Shown one piece after another: positions 42,624 through 54,647 of a stretch of DNA of 64,000 nucleotides. This DNA comes from Podospora pseudoanserina (lineage: Eukaryota > Ascomycota > Sordariomycetes > Sordariales > Podosporaceae). Position 1 is the first letter of the stretch. Each line of letters opens with the position of its first letter. Where the stretch lies: assembly GCF_035222485.1 (NCBI RefSeq), contig NC_085921.1:2666001-2730000 (forward strand), read 5' to 3'. Made by a program: the position numbers and the translations under genes. The notes under the pieces are model-generated. The model was not told the origin of the DNA. It did not search any database and was given only the letters and a program-made list of their open reading frames with translations.

Positions 42624-45402
42624 GATAACTGAGAATGCGGAATGATTGTGTTAAGTTATGGCGTAGTGAGGTGCTTGGTAGAGCGAACAGATGATATCAG
42701 ACCGCAGAATGTAAAGGTGCCAAAGACAGGGAAGTTCGCCATTTATTAATTGTCTTTCAGCAGCGGCTCTTCTTTCAGTCCAGAAGACGACATGGCCCTT
42801 CGTCTTTAATTGGCTTCGGAACTTGCAGCAAGAGTTTGGACGTCCTGGAGGTAATTCCCCGACAGGGTTCCTGCATGCCGCATCGATGGCCTCAGCATGG
42901 CCAGTAGAAGACGGCCAATTTCCATACTTGATAACTATAGACCACTAGGGAGGCGAGTATGGCAGACCATTGGAACTAGATCGGGTGCGATATGCGTGCC
43001 GTCTGGGGAACTAAACGGGGACCGGATGGGTAAGGGATCCTGCCGTTGGAAATCCGAAAAAGGCAAACGGATTTGTACATGGAAGTTCCATTCGACCCCC
43101 TGTACCAACTTGGACCTGCACCGCTGACTTGGCCCGAGGCAACTGAGATTGGTTGCCTTTAACCACATGCAGGAGGCAGAATCCAGAGTAGGGGTTTTGC
43201 CAGTGGCTTCCGGATATCAACACTCAGTCCCTTCGAAGAATTCCGGAGCAAGCATGGCGCTAACGTAGCAAGACCTAGAGGCCTACATCTTGCAGGTTCG
43301 ATATCGACATGTGGATGGAAAGGAACTGAGAGAAAAAGGGCGGCTTGTAGGTCTTGAAGGATCAAGGTATCTGACGGAGAAACATATGTTAAAGATAGAA
43401 TATAAAAGCGTCTGGGGGCTTGGGGCTCCATACTGACGTTAATACGCGGTTTGTTACCCGTGCGGAGAGACTTTGCGGAGGGTTGCCATGTGGAATAGGT
43501 GCAGGGGGGCTGGGCGAGGCTCCAAGGCATTCTTGTGAGACGTAATCCCAATATCAAGGCTGGCTGATGACAGCATCTGGAGACCGGACATGGGAACATG
43601 GCAGAGAGCCAGGAAGAGATGCTTCCGAAAGTGAAGAGGAAAGATGGCTAGATATAGCACCTTCTTTGCCTCCTCTTCGATAGCCAAGACATGGCCGCCG
43701 AAATGGCCTTCGTCTGGGATGGAAAAAGGGCCCCCATACGCCGCGGCCCCCATATTTTGAGAGTAAACTTGAGGCTTGCAAGGAAACAGCAGAGACAACA
43801 GCAGTGAGTATGTGGCTCAGTGGCCTTGTGGTTGCTCCGGCCGATATCAGATCGACACCATGGAATTCAGGCAGGCTGGGCAAGCCGAGCCTGGAGGGGG
43901 TCTCGAGAGAGCGTAGTTACCGATGAAAGCCATTGGATAATAGATAGATACCGCTCATTTGGGCGAGCCAGATGTTTAGTTGGGCTAGGCAAGGTCGACC
44001 TCAAAGGTAGAGAGCATGTCAATGAAGTGACAGGATTCCCTAAAGATCAACTCAAAGATGGTTTCCCCGATGGCATCCATCGAAGTTGATTTACCCCGCT
44101 CAATGAAGCTTGACCAAATCACAATAGACCCGGAGAGATTGGGCCAGTTGATTGGCCCATCTGGACCGGCAACGGCAATGCACTAAGCCAGAGCAGGCAA
44201 GAAAGGAAGAATGTCTTTCCTCAGCATCAGGCGAGGCAAGTCACACTTTCCAGGCGATAAGCAGAAAGGGTTAGTTCTCGCCCGCGAGATGATTCAGTGT
44301 CTGAGACGCCAATGATAGAAGAGCTTATGTGCACCAATTCCATACAAAGCTCGTGTCCAGATGACCTGTTGAAGTGGACGGTGATATCGGGGATATCACT
44401 ATCACCCAGTTCAACAAGATTTCATGATAGATCCCTTATATAAGCTCGTGTGGTTGAGTAATGGACACCAGGTGACAGTTAGCGTCTCACACGAAGTACG
44501 AGCAGCCTCCGATACTCGGACGATAACAGCAGAACGGGGGGGCTTCACTTTTCCAGTTGGGGTGTTGCAAGGCTACGGTCAGCGGCACGTCCATCGACCA
44601 TTGTTCGGCATGATGTAGACGCGATACTGACCAGAAACCTGGGTGAGATCGATGCTAACCCACAGCTGCTGCTGGGGTTTGTATTATGAGGCCTGCTTGT
44701 CAGCTTCTTTCTTGTTATCGCTGGGCAGATACACTGCGGGGTAAACTTGAGCCGCACTCAGGTCGCGGGCGAGAAGGAGGCCTTGGGAGCCTGCGCAAGC
44801 ACATCATACAAAAAAACTCGAACTTCTGTCTTTTTGACAATGCAGACATAGAATGTTGTCAATTGTTAGGCCTGGCCCACTGACATGCGTCATAATCAAT
44901 CAAGGCTCTCCATTATTTTGTATCAAACATGCCAAGACAACTCTCCGCACAGCCTTCGTCCAGGGGTTGGGGCGCAGATAATGCGCAGCTGCATGTCGAT
45001 TTGATCCAATTGTCTTTGCCCATCCACTGGCGGCCGCCCTGGATAATGGAATTTGCCAATCAGCGGGCATTCAGTTGAGAGTTGGAGGGGAGCAAGAGGG
45101 GCCAGCGCGCAGGCAGACGCCCCGATTTCTCACATCCTCAGTCAGCCAGCCTATGAGATGTTGTCCTATCCATGCAACTACGGCAGCTGTCTGCAAGTGT
45201 TCTCCTGCAGTAGCCAGTCCAAGGCGTCCCGGCCGCCTGTGCCTCAGATCCCTCCCACTTCCATGGTCTCAATCCTCCCCCAGCTTATAAGAGCTATCAG
45301 CCCGGAACCCCGCCCTCACTTTCCCCTTGAACCTTTGCAGCAAGACCATTGCTCTCTGGTCTTCGTGTTATACAGCTCACCCCCACCTCCACAACCACAA
45401 TC
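42624..45402. other. Long intergenic stretch without a supported gene
   Basis: 2.8 kb between divergent genes. Minus-strand frames at 43159-43599, 43454-43798 and 43554-43883 overlap one another in different frames and have no recognisable domains or signal peptides. The part before 45403 has a pyrimidine-rich leader (CCCCCACCTCCACAACCACAATC). No tRNA or repeat recognised. Confidence 0.45.
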
Positions 45403-47381
45403 ATGTGTCCGGTACCCTACTCTCCCCAATCCCCATTCCTTGAGAGAGGAAGAAACTCAGCGCCTGTCAATGCTGCCGCATATGGCGATGATGAGTCGAC
45501 AGTATGCAGCGACGACTCTAGTGTCGTCTCCTCCGTATACAGTGACAGATATTGGATAAGCCAGGAACATTGTCCTCTCCAGTAAGTGTGCCCAGTCCCG
45601 TCTGCCGGAGGGCATGTGCTAATATTTGAGCACCTAGTCAAGTAGAGAAGAACGAGGCGGGCAAGCAGGTATACGAGGCTTGGAACATCACCTATCTTCC
45701 CGGCCAACGGGAGGTATTGGGTGGTTTCAAGGCGCTCGGGGTGGGTGTGCATGAATACCAACAAACCGAAGCCAGGGTGTCAACAGTTGCTCAAGCATCC
45801 GAACAGTCCGTCCTTGCCAACATGTTCTACGACGCCGTCAAACAGTATCAAGACAAGCATCGCCGTGGATGGGCTGGCCGGATCCTCCGTGGGAAGCAAA
45901 AGACATATGAAGAACACCTTGACACGATCTGTGGCAGCCTTCCAAACGAAGTCCAACACGCCATCACAGATTTGCTTCTTGACAGGGGGAGAGCGACATC
46001 GACCAGTTACCGCACTCGAACCTGGACGCTTGTAACTCTCCGTGTACAGAGCCTTCTGCGATTCTCCGGCGCGGATCACGCGGACGTCCCACAACCTCGT
46101 CGTCGATTGTGGAAGAAGAAAGCCGCCATTGGAAACCAGGCCTTGAGGATCTCTCTTGTTATTCGAGGTGGGGAGACCGGGGTCAGCAAGACCGCTGATG
46201 GCCTCGAGGGATGCCACCAAGATTCCAATCCCTGGGGGCGTGCTGACGAGGCCGAAACGAGCGAAATGGCCCGTGAGAGACACCGTCAAAGAGGTCTCAG
46301 AGTGGAAGCATCGCGGCCCAAACGCACCGAATCGCCACCATCATATCGATCGACTTCGGTATCACCACACAGAGAGCGACGGAGCTTCGCATCCCCGCCC
46401 TCATACACAAGTCGTCCAGATCGATCTCGCGGCCGTAGCCTTTCGTCAGAACAGGTCAGACATCGCGTCCAAAGGCGTGACCGCTCAGAGGACAGCATGT
46501 CAGATAGCTGGCCATCGCCGTTCGGCCGCGATCCGTATGGAGCTCCAACACCTCCAGAGACATATACACCGCCGCCGGCAATCTCAGCATACAGCAGACC
46601 ATCTGTGATCCCCCCTCCTTTGCCAACACAATTCCCTCTTGGTCCTCCCATGATTCCTCGTTACCTGCCACCTCCGCCACCCCCTCCGCCAATGTCAATG
46701 TTGCCGTGCAAAGCATGCCAAACCCTTACGCCATGCATGCACTTCCCCAACTCCCACCGATACCAATGCCATCGGCAACTGATCAACACAGTGAACAACA
46801 TCCCCACCCATCCGCCTTGCGTCTTTTGCTTTGGTGGCATGAGCCCGTCTTTCCCCCCTCCTCCGCCTCCCCCTCCGATGCCATCTTACTACCCCGGCCC
46901 AATGCCAATGGGCCCGCCTCCCCCTCCACCTCCGGGTATGTGGCCACCACTGAGACCTATCGTACCACCTAGCGAACTTGGCGAGATGTGCGGTACGTCT
47001 GCGCTCATGGCAACCCCACCACCACGTCAAAGACAGGACCTGGTGATGAGGACATCAGAGTTCCCTCGCTCCGATTGTAGAACAGAAATTGCTCGCGATG
47101 CTATGTCCGATTTTGACTTTGACTCGTTCTTGAAGGACGACATTGATCCCCCTTCGCTACCGCCGCTGCCTTCGTCTTCATCATCCTCGTCATCATTGTC
47201 GTCTAGGTCTTCCTCTCCGGTACGCCGGCCATATAGGCCCGCCAGAGTACAGGATGCCGATGAGATTAGTGTTACTTCGACCGAGGTTTCGGATGAGGAT
47301 GCACGTTCGGCTCGAGATGGTGATGATGGTCAGGTTCCACAGCTCGAGGAAGGGAAGGCGGTCTTAAAGCCTGAGGTATAG
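45403..47381 (+). CDS. Proline-rich, largely disordered protein of unknown function
   Basis: 640 residues from exons 45403-45581 and 45638-47381 (1923 bases; join CPLH/QVEKNE). The N-terminal third looks ordered: YEAWNITYLPGQREVLGGFK, then a helical stretch with MFYDAVKQYQDKHRRGWAGRIL and VQHAITDLLLDRG. The middle is Arg/Ser-rich (RSTSVSPHRERRSFASPPSY). Then come several polyproline blocks (PPPPPPPP) that bracket a Cys-rich island CKACQTLTPCMHF...CHR...CVFCFGG, which could be a small zinc site. The C-terminus is acidic with a run of Ser (SSSSSSSSLSSRSSS). Family not recognised. Polyproline blocks could bind SH3, WW or profilin; this is only inference. Confidence 0.75.
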
Positions 47382-48077
47382 CGGTTGCGCTTCTGGGGAT
47401 AGGTGGACATGGTGAATCGGTGCTTCATGCTACGATAATGATGCGATGATATGGCTTTGCTCTTTCATATGTACCTTGACGGTTTTGTTGGTCTATTTTA
47501 GGGTCTGGACTACTAAGTAGCTGTCATCATGGTTGGTCGTCATGGTTGATAGGAGGGACTGGAAGCTGGTGGGATTTGATAGTTCCTTCAGGCGCATTTC
47601 TTGTCTGTTTGATGTTGTTTTGTAAGGGAAGTATCCTGATGCTTTAAGTATCGATAGCCACACTGCGCATAAAAAGAAGATGAAAATAAATCAAGAGAAA
47701 GTTTCACGTTCACATCTCACTTTCACATCCAAAAGGTGCCTGGTTTACCGGCCATTGGCGTTCTAAAATGCCCCACCAGTCGCCCCACAGCACCCGCACC
47801 ACGAGCATTTGCAAACGAAAACTCCGAAAATGGCCCGTGCCATTAACCGGCAGCATCGCAATATAGCACGTGATATCGGCATTTCACTTGCAACCACCGA
47901 CGACACGGACAACTCACCGCCCGATCAATCCTTGGCCAGCATCGAAGCTGGCAAAAAAAAAAATCCCAAAGATTTCGCCGCTGCTTTTCGAAATCTCGGC
48001 CTTTCCCCGTCACCACCACCAAACCACCCAGAAGCAACCACAACACCACCTCCCCCACCACCGAACCAATCAAAAAA
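47382..48077. other. Intergenic and NOP10 leader with an upstream reading frame
   Basis: About 700 bases. A frame that starts ATG at 47830 ([20 protein letters not shown]) overlaps the NOP10 start in another frame and ends at 48303. It may be an upstream ORF within a long leader, or transcription may start after it. Confidence 0.5.
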
Positions 48078-48326
48078 ATGCATCTCATGTACATCCCCAC
48101 CGCCGACGGCCTCGGCCGCCAGTACACCCTCAAAAAGGTCCTCGACGGCAAGGTCACCCGCTCTGCCCACCCGGCGCGCTTCTCCCCCGACGACAAGTGG
48201 TCCCGCCACCGGCTCGCGATGCGCAAGAGATATGCTGCCTTGTTGGATGCCGCCGAGAAGAGTATGTCGCGTTCCGTCACGTTTTTGTCGAAAAAGAAGC
48301 TAACCCGCGAGCGTGTAACAGAGTAA
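48078..48326 (+). CDS. NOP10: H/ACA ribonucleoprotein subunit NOP10
   Basis: Small core protein of H/ACA snoRNPs, which guide pseudouridylation of rRNA in the nucleolus and act with the Cbf5, Gar1 and Nhp2 subunits. 62 residues from exons 48078-48261 and 48322-48326; the last exon gives only the end of one Lys codon and the stop. Signature MHLMYIP at the start, [20 protein letters not shown] and [19 protein letters not shown], all typical of the family, with the usual length. The insert GLG before RQYTLKK makes the first loop slightly longer than in yeast. If the 3' intron were not removed, the frame would run on to the same stop region with 20 extra residues. Convergent with NOB1, 502 bases away. 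Confidence 0.93.
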   Translation: MHLMYIPTADGLGRQYTLKKVLDGKVTRSAHPARFSPDDKWSRHRLAMRKRYAALLDAAEKSMSRSVTFLSKKKLTRERVTE

Positions 48327-48828
48327 AATAAAAATTTACTTCGCGATCGCATCATCCAGTACGATACCAAAAGCAGCAAATAAACAGCGCCGAGCAGGAA
48401 GGAGAAGTGTAGGAAATAGGTCGACAGAAGGAGATACCCAACAGCGCTATTACCAGGTCAATTCAGCGCTCCATTTTCTATCCATCACCCAATCAAGTCT
48501 TTTTGGCAGGATTGAGAGGAGGAGGAAGGAAGACAAGTGGTTTCACTACTTGTTGCCAGTTAAACTGGAGCAGAACATGAATTGGAGGCGGAGGAGTGGA
48601 CAATAAATACCGATAGCAGCGAAACTGTGCTACCAGCGCATAATCATACGGGGAAAATGGAAAAGGGCTCTGTTTTTCTCTAGGTGTTCAGGGAGTTCAT
48701 ACTTTGTGGAATTATCCCCTAGGTTGTCATTGACATTCAGCAACAATACACACACACAAACCCACATCTGCATTTTTGTGGCACCATCGCAGGATGTACA
48801 CTTTATTTTGTTTGTCTATATGTGCTGT
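48327..48828. other. Intergenic between convergent NOP10 and NOB1
   Basis: 502 bases holding the 3' ends of both genes. An ACACACACA run lies near 48749-48758. Nothing else seen. Confidence 0.45.
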
Positions 48829-50348
48829 TTACCTCTTCTTCTTGGCGTTGATATTGCGACCAGCACCTACCTTGATCCTCCCGTTCCCAGGGCCCCTTGA
48901 CCCGGTGAGAATACTGGGAAGATAATCCTCATCCATCAGATCTTTGTACTTTGTGCGGCGCTCCTCATCCGTCTTCCTGACATACTCCTTTTGGTCCTCA
49001 GCCAGGATTAGCTCATTGCCCCAGCCGTTTTTGCCGCCTCCAACAATGCGCTTGGTGTTGGAAGAGCCGTGTGTTGGCTTGGGAATGCTGTAGACGTTGC
49101 CACGGTTGTTGAACTGAAAGTTCTTCTTGAGGTGCAATGTGAAGTTGCCAGACGCGTCCGTGCTGCATGACACACGGGTGAGGGTAGCCTGTCCGCAAGA
49201 TGGGCAGAACTGCTTCGTGGTGTCCTTGCAGACCTTCCAGCAGCCGTGGCATCTTAGAACCCAGGTCTTGAGAAAGGTGATTTTGGTAAGGCTGGTGTCA
49301 AGCAGGCTGTGATATTGTTAGCTCATTGCTCATTTGAGCTCTCGCGCGAAGGTCACTCACTTCAAGTTGATTCTAAGCGCAACGTTTCGCATGGCCATAT
49401 CCGCCGTAATAAGAGCTGCTTGAAGAAACCGCTGGGTTTGTTGCTTTCCGGCGCCGGCCTTCTCCTTGGCTTGGTACTTCTTGATGTTGCTGGGAGCTGC
49501 GGGTGTATGTATTAGTGAACAAGAACTTCTCAGGGTAATTCATGAAGCCACATACTGATCCACCCTTCCTCGTCATCATCTTCCTCCGCCTCAGCCTGTT
49601 CAACCTCAGCCTTAACTGGCGTCTGGTTCAGGTCAACCTTCTCCAATTCTTGCGCTACCTCCTCTGGTGTTGTCTCAGTCAATGGCGCATCCGCTTCAGT
49701 CACTGTTTCTGGTGCAGCATCCTGCTCTTCAGTTTTGGTCTCCTCCTGCTTGGCCGGTGGTTTTCCGTTCACGGTCTTTTGTGTTGGGTCTTTCCTCAAG
49801 CGCCACTGTTAAACCCATTAGCTTTCCGAATATCCCAAGCCGCATGAAAGGCGCCGTACATCACCACCATTCCTCTCAACCTCCAACTCATACGTCAAGG
49901 CAAGGAGCTGCAAATCGGGCTTCGACAACACCTGCAGATCACCCGTCCTCCGCGCAAAGCCAGTAACAAACGCCATCGACTCGGGCTTGGGTGTCCTAAA
50001 CTTGATGAATGGCGCAAGCGTCGTCTGGTATCGTGATCGGGTGGCCTCATCGCGAACTGAAAAACACAAAAGTTTTAGTGAGGCAGTCCCAAGATGTCAA
50101 TATTCCCAGGGCCACACACTCTCGGACACAACCGCTGGAATGGTGTACAGCTCCTCCGCCTGAGAAAGAAGCGTTGATACTGTTGGATCGTTTCTGATAA
50201 TAGCGTTGGCATCAATCACCAAGGAGTGGACCTGCTTGGTTGAGGTCTGGGCTGGCTGTTCTGCGACGGGCGCATTCTCGACGACTTCGGGTGGGGCGGG
50301 GTCCTCGATCTTGGGCGCTTGAGCGCTGGGCTCTGGTTGTCGTTCCAT
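48829..50348 (-). CDS. NOB1: 20S pre-rRNA endonuclease NOB1 (PIN domain + zinc ribbon)
   Basis: Cuts 20S pre-rRNA at site D to form the 3' end of 18S rRNA during cytoplasmic 40S maturation. 429 residues in five exons: 50120-50348, 49860-50056, 49556-49805, 49361-49496, 48829-49306 (1290 bases). The N-terminus carries a Pro/Ala/Glu-rich tail (MERQPEPSAQAPK), then the PIN domain starting at LVIDANAIIRND with the catalytic Asp, VVSEIRDEATR after splicing, and QLLALTYELE. An acidic linker (AEAEEDDDEEGW) follows. The zinc ribbon is CHGCWKVC ... CPSCGQATL. The C-terminal block NRGNVYSIPKPTHG and the basic end NINAKKKR are typical. All joins restore family sequence. Intron lengths 54-63. Confidence 0.95.
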
Positions 50349-51191
50349 GATTTCGATTGGCTGGATCCTGAGGATATCGAGCAGAATATCGAGGAGTCCA
50401 AAGATGTTAGCGATTCAATCGTTAGGCCGGGGCGCTCAATATCGTGGTCGTCCTGGGCTTGTGATGCATGAATTTCCCAAAAATTCATGTGGGGTTGAAC
50501 TGGCAGAATTTCCGTTCCCAAAATCCATCCCACACGAGCCGAAAGGCGGTCAGGAATAAGACCCACAAGACCCCTGGGCCCACTTTGGACTTCAAGGCGT
50601 CTTAGCATTATGAACTATCCTACTTCATTCACTCAACATGATCACCGTCCTTATGAGATAGGAGGGACCCTCAAATTCTCTCAAAGGTGATGATGTCCGC
50701 GAAACTATACTGAATTCGTTTGGCTTCGTGGCTCTTGCGTGATACTTTGGGTTTTCGGTGCAAGAAGTTTGTACATACTCGGTGAAGGGGTGATGAAAAC
50801 ACCAACATGGATGACTCATAGCAGGTCAAACACAAAACGTTGAAGCAACATTGTGGCCGGTGAACAGTGTTCTCTTAATGGGGGCTTTATAGCAGCAGAA
50901 AGCTTTCCCTTGTCAATTATGACTCTTGTTTCCCTGGTCCGTATAAACCTGAAGGCGTTCCAAGCATTTTTCAACTTCATGGCAACTGTGGTGATCTCAA
51001 GAGGGTACGAGTTCTAAATAGCGTTAGAGCAGTTGCGACAAAATAGGCATCAACCTTGGGCGGTTAGTCGTGGCATAGATGGTCAATTCATTCAGCAAGA
51101 GTAACAATGAACCTTCATTTCTTCATCTGCATTATGGAGAGTATCTACCTCGGGGTATACCAGAAGCCAAATTCCAAAAAGTCAAAACCAC
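50349..51191. other. Intergenic, NOB1 promoter side
   Basis: About 840 bases. Frames here (for example 50216-50608 minus, overlapping NOB1) have no recognisable protein. The last part is the 3' flank of the 5S rRNA gene. Confidence 0.4.
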
Positions 51192-51196
51192 CAAAA

Positions 51197-51315
51197 ACAT
51201 ACAACACCAGGGATTCCCCAGTGGTCACCCACCTGAGTACTGGTCTGGCGGTCAATTGCTTAACTAGGGGAGAGCGGACGGGATCCCGTGTATTCAACTG
51301 CCTATGGTCGTATGT
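51197..51315 (-). rRNA. 5S ribosomal RNA
   Basis: About 119 bases. Read on the minus strand it begins ACATACGACCATAGGCAGTT and ends GGTGTTGTATGT, so the two ends pair to form helix I (ACATACGAC with GTTGTATGT). Internal promoter parts are present: an A-box-like AGTTAAGCAATTG and the C-box GGTGGGTGACCACTGGGG. An A-run on the plus strand at 51193-51197 gives the T-run RNA polymerase III terminator. The form matches dispersed 5S genes of Neurospora relatives. It looks functional: helix I and the box sequences are intact. Confidence 0.92.
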
Positions 51316-51431
51316 GCTTGTGTTCACGGGATTGCGAGTTCAAGACACCATGATTCTGCTCCATATTCCAAATGAGTGTCATCATGTCATATCAGTCATT
51401 ACCATCTCTCTTCTCCATCCCCACTATGTCT

Positions 51432-52586
51432 CTACAACCTCGTCCCCAAAACCACACTATCAGCAGAAATATTCGACTTCTTGGGAGGGTCCTCAACCCA
51501 AGGGACACCCCTCCCAGAATCACGCTGGGCAATAAGTCTGTTCTTTCTCTGGCGCTCACGATAGAACAGGAAAGCCAAGCCAATGATGGCAGCAACACCA
51601 AGAATGGTACCAATCACCGCACCGGCGATAGCACCCTTGGAGAGACCGGTCTTGACAGACTCAATGGGGGTGTTGTTGTTGTTGTTGTTGTTGTTGTTGC
51701 CGTTGTTGTTCGATGGGACAGAGCTGCTCGATGGCTCTGGGTCAGCAGTGTTGAGAGGAGGACCATTGTCACCGTGACCCGGGAGGTTGGTCGGGAGACC
51801 AGTGGCAGTGGGTGCCGGGACGTCGTTCTCAGAGTCGGTTGCGTTGAAGCAGGGGATTGTGTCTTGTGGGAAGTCGGCAGCGCGGACATACCTTGATTTG
51901 GTGTTAGTACAGACACCGGTGATGGTAAAATGGAAAGAAGGACTCACTGGATGTCGGCACAGGCGTAGAAGGTTTGGTTCTCTGGCCGGTCAAAGTCGGC
52001 AATATACATGAGCTGGATGGTCGCATTGGTTCCGGGGGCAATGGTCGATGGAGGGTCAGGAATGGTCAGGCAGGTGTGCCCTGGATCGATCTCTGTGATG
52101 GGCGTTGTGTTCAGGACGAAGCCAAAGTCCTTTTGCTCTTGGGGGTCTGATGAACGGCCATAATTATTAGCATCTCTCTTTGGCGATGGTAGTAGCCGAA
52201 GTTTGAATTTTTGTATAAGCGTCGATATAACAGGAAATAAGCAAGGATGCAAAGATGCACGTACCATTATGGAATGAGATGCTCATCTGGGCGTGGTAGG
52301 AGTCATCTTGGGCTGTCAAGGCTATTCTTCCGCCACCTACAAGCAATCAGCAAGTGTTTCCTCATTAGAATGTAGACCTAATGATGTCAAACATACTCAA
52401 AGGAAACTTCGTCCGTTCAAGAACCCTGTGGATAGAACCACAAGGCCCCTCGTTGTCAGTGTGCTCAGACCAGGCTCTGTCAGGTGGCCACATGAACGAG
52501 GCAGGGCCCATGTTCTCCGAGGCTGCCAAAACACCAGTGGCAGTGGCTGCAACGAGGGCCACAGCCTGCTGAAATCGTCGAACCAT
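51432..52586 (-). CDS. BIM1-like (X325/LPMO-like) copper-acquisition-type protein with membrane anchor
   Basis: 306 residues from exons 52397-52586, 52265-52336, 51948-52146 and 51432-51891 (921 bases). Signal peptide MVRRFQQAVALVAATATGVLA. The domain begins MGPASFMWPPDRAWSEHTD and continues GPCGS, then GGRIALTAQDDSYHAQMSISFHN, IDPGHTCLTIPDPPSTIAPG and YIADFDRPENQTFYACADI, the standard signature of fungal BIM1-like proteins. A Ser/Asn linker with a run of Asn (GTT/AAC repeat at about 51668-51700) leads to a membrane span GAIAGAVIGTILGVAAIIGLAFLFY and a basic cytosolic tail (RERQRKNRL). The predicted mature N-terminus is ASEN or SEN, not His, so the N-terminal copper ligand of the canonical X325 domain is not seen. 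The longer frame start at 52712 is unlikely. Confidence 0.85.
51668..51715 (+). repeat. GTT/AAC trinucleotide tract
   Basis: Near-pure GTT units, once broken by GCC, coding for an Asn run in the linker of the BIM1-like protein. Likely length-variable. Confidence 0.8.
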
Positions 52587-53837
52587 TGTGTTGTTGGGAT
52601 AGGGTGACCTGATAACAACGAAGTTATGCAAAGAAGATTGAAGATGGTATCCCAGGAAAGATTGAGAAGGGTGCAATGGTGTCAAGCTGGATGAGAAGCG
52701 GGGAATGACCACTATTCGGCTAAGATGGAGGATGCTGCTTGTGCAAAGAAGGATAAGACAGGAACATGCCGGTGGCCACTTTGGTTCCGTCCCCCTCCTC
52801 TTTTATCTTTTCGTCAGTCCTGCCCAACCACCACCCCCACCACACATCACACTTTCCAAGACTCCAACATGTGTTGTTACCAATGCCGTATGGTAGCGTA
52901 TCCTCGGCATAGCAACAACTTGCCCAGAACTTGCGTTCTTTTTCTGCTTTCCCCGCGAAATGGGTGAGAATTGTTCCTGGCTGCTCCGCTCTAGCCAAGA
53001 TATGCTACAGGTATGGGTCTCGACAAAGACAGGAATCCGGGTTTTGCGTGAGATAACGACGCCGGAAGCCGAACGATAACTTGGCATGACAGCGGTGTGA
53101 TGAGAGTGAAGAGTGTCGACCAGGCTGGGCTGTCAGTCCAGTGACTCTGAGTTTTCAGCGAACCGCACCGAGCCTCTCGTTTAGGCAGGAATGATCTGAT
53201 TCTTTTCAGTCACCGGCAGGATTGACTAACAGTGGCATTCAATGGTACTCTCCTGCGAGCCCTCCGATTTGTCGTGATGGGATCTGGCAGACTTGGCAAT
53301 CAGATGATCAGATAAATTTGATCAGATAACTTTGCTCGGCGCAGTGGGCACCCATCTTATCAGATGCATCACCAGAAGCTGATTGGTGGTTGTCAGCTCC
53401 GGCGAGCTTGGGTCCACTTCTGTGAGCCAGGATGTTCCACAGAAATGAAGAGCCGACATCGCAGAATGCCAGAATGTGCCTCACAAATCCAGTTTGTCGT
53501 GAAAAGATACCCGGAATTTCTGATTGAATCCTTCAGCCGACTTTGAACTGCCAAGTTCGTTAGGTAATATCCACCCTCTGCCGCCATGCATCCCACTCTT
53601 CCCTGCCCACCCCGAACCGTCGGACCCGACATTGGGTTGACGCTCGACGGGGTCAAGGACCATCCTCATTCGACAAGGGTACATTCAGATATATTGAGGT
53701 ACACCCACCTCTACCTTTCTCGTAGCCAATCCCACAACCTCCCCGTATTTACCTACTTCATTTGACCCCATCCTTCCCTCCCAGTGCAGGCCCCATCTCG
53801 TGCCCTCCTCGTCGTTATTTCTTGCAACATCTTCAAA
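52587..53837. other. Intergenic between divergent genes
   Basis: 1.25 kb. A repeated GATCAGAT(A)A motif lies at 53304-53335. No gene seen on either strand. Confidence 0.4.
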
Positions 53838-54586
53838 ATGCGTGGTCGTCAGTTTTTCGTCCTGCTCTCCGCCTTCACTGGGACTGCTGTTCAAGCCGCC
53901 GTTTCTCCTCAAGACAATGTCGATGTCGGTGCCCTCTTAGCCCGCCAGGCCCCTGGCACTCCCCAGTTTGAGTGCCATTCCGACTGTGGTACGTTGACCA
54001 ACCTCAACCAATATCTCACCCACACCGGCACCTCTAACAAGAGCTAACACCTGCCGTTACAGGAGGTGCCCTTGGTGGCTCGCGCTCCGGTAGACATTGC
54101 GACAACTCCACTTGGGTCGAGCTCTTCGAGGACTGTCTCGAATGTGCCAATCAGTTCAACATCTGGCGCCACTACGGCAATGGTTTGACAGCCGCTGCTG
54201 AAGCTTGCGGCTTGTCTGCTGTCCCATCACCCTCGGGCGGAGGAGAGGAGCCAGCGGCCACCACAACAGTCACTCCCGTCGGCTCTTTTGTTACCTCAGA
54301 GGCCCCGGCTACTCTCACTGAGGATGCTGATTCGTCTTCTACCTCTGACGCCGCTGAACCCTCCATCACCGAACCTCCTCAGACAGGAGCTGAGACGACC
54401 GCACCCGCCTCGGCCTCCACCAGTGTATGTTGTTGCCTTCCCCTGAAAGCCTTGGTGCCTCATCGCTAACCTGCGGGTGTTCAGGAGCCTGTTACTGCTG
54501 GTGCTTCCGGTCTCGCGTATGCTTCTGTCTCGATGATGAGTGTCGGGACTCTACTTGCGGTTTTCATTGGCACAATCAGCTGGTAA
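53838..54586 (+). CDS. Small secreted, GPI-type surface protein
   Basis: 204 residues from exons 53838-53988, 54063-54424 and 54485-54586 (615 bases; introns 74 and 60). Signal peptide MRGRQFFVLLSAFTGTAVQA. A Cys-containing domain follows (QFECHSDCGGALGGSRSGRHC, WVELFEDCLECANQFNIWRHYG, AAAEACGL), then a Ser/Thr/Pro/Glu linker likely to be O-glycosylated, and a hydrophobic tail SVSMMSVGTLLAVFIGTISW typical of GPI signals. The ECHSDCG and CxxC/C patterns occur in a family of fungal surface proteins without a known role. The joins DCG/GALGG and STS/EPVTAG are clean. Confidence 0.8.
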
Positions 54587-54647
54587 TCGGGAAGACCCAA
54601 GTAATGGCCTTGAAAGAGTGGCACATAATAATGGTTTGGATGTAATG

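Noticed and set aside
43159-43883. Three overlapping minus-strand frames of 109-146 codons
   Set aside because: They lie in different frames over the same bases and none has a recognisable pattern; likely chance in GC-rich DNA.
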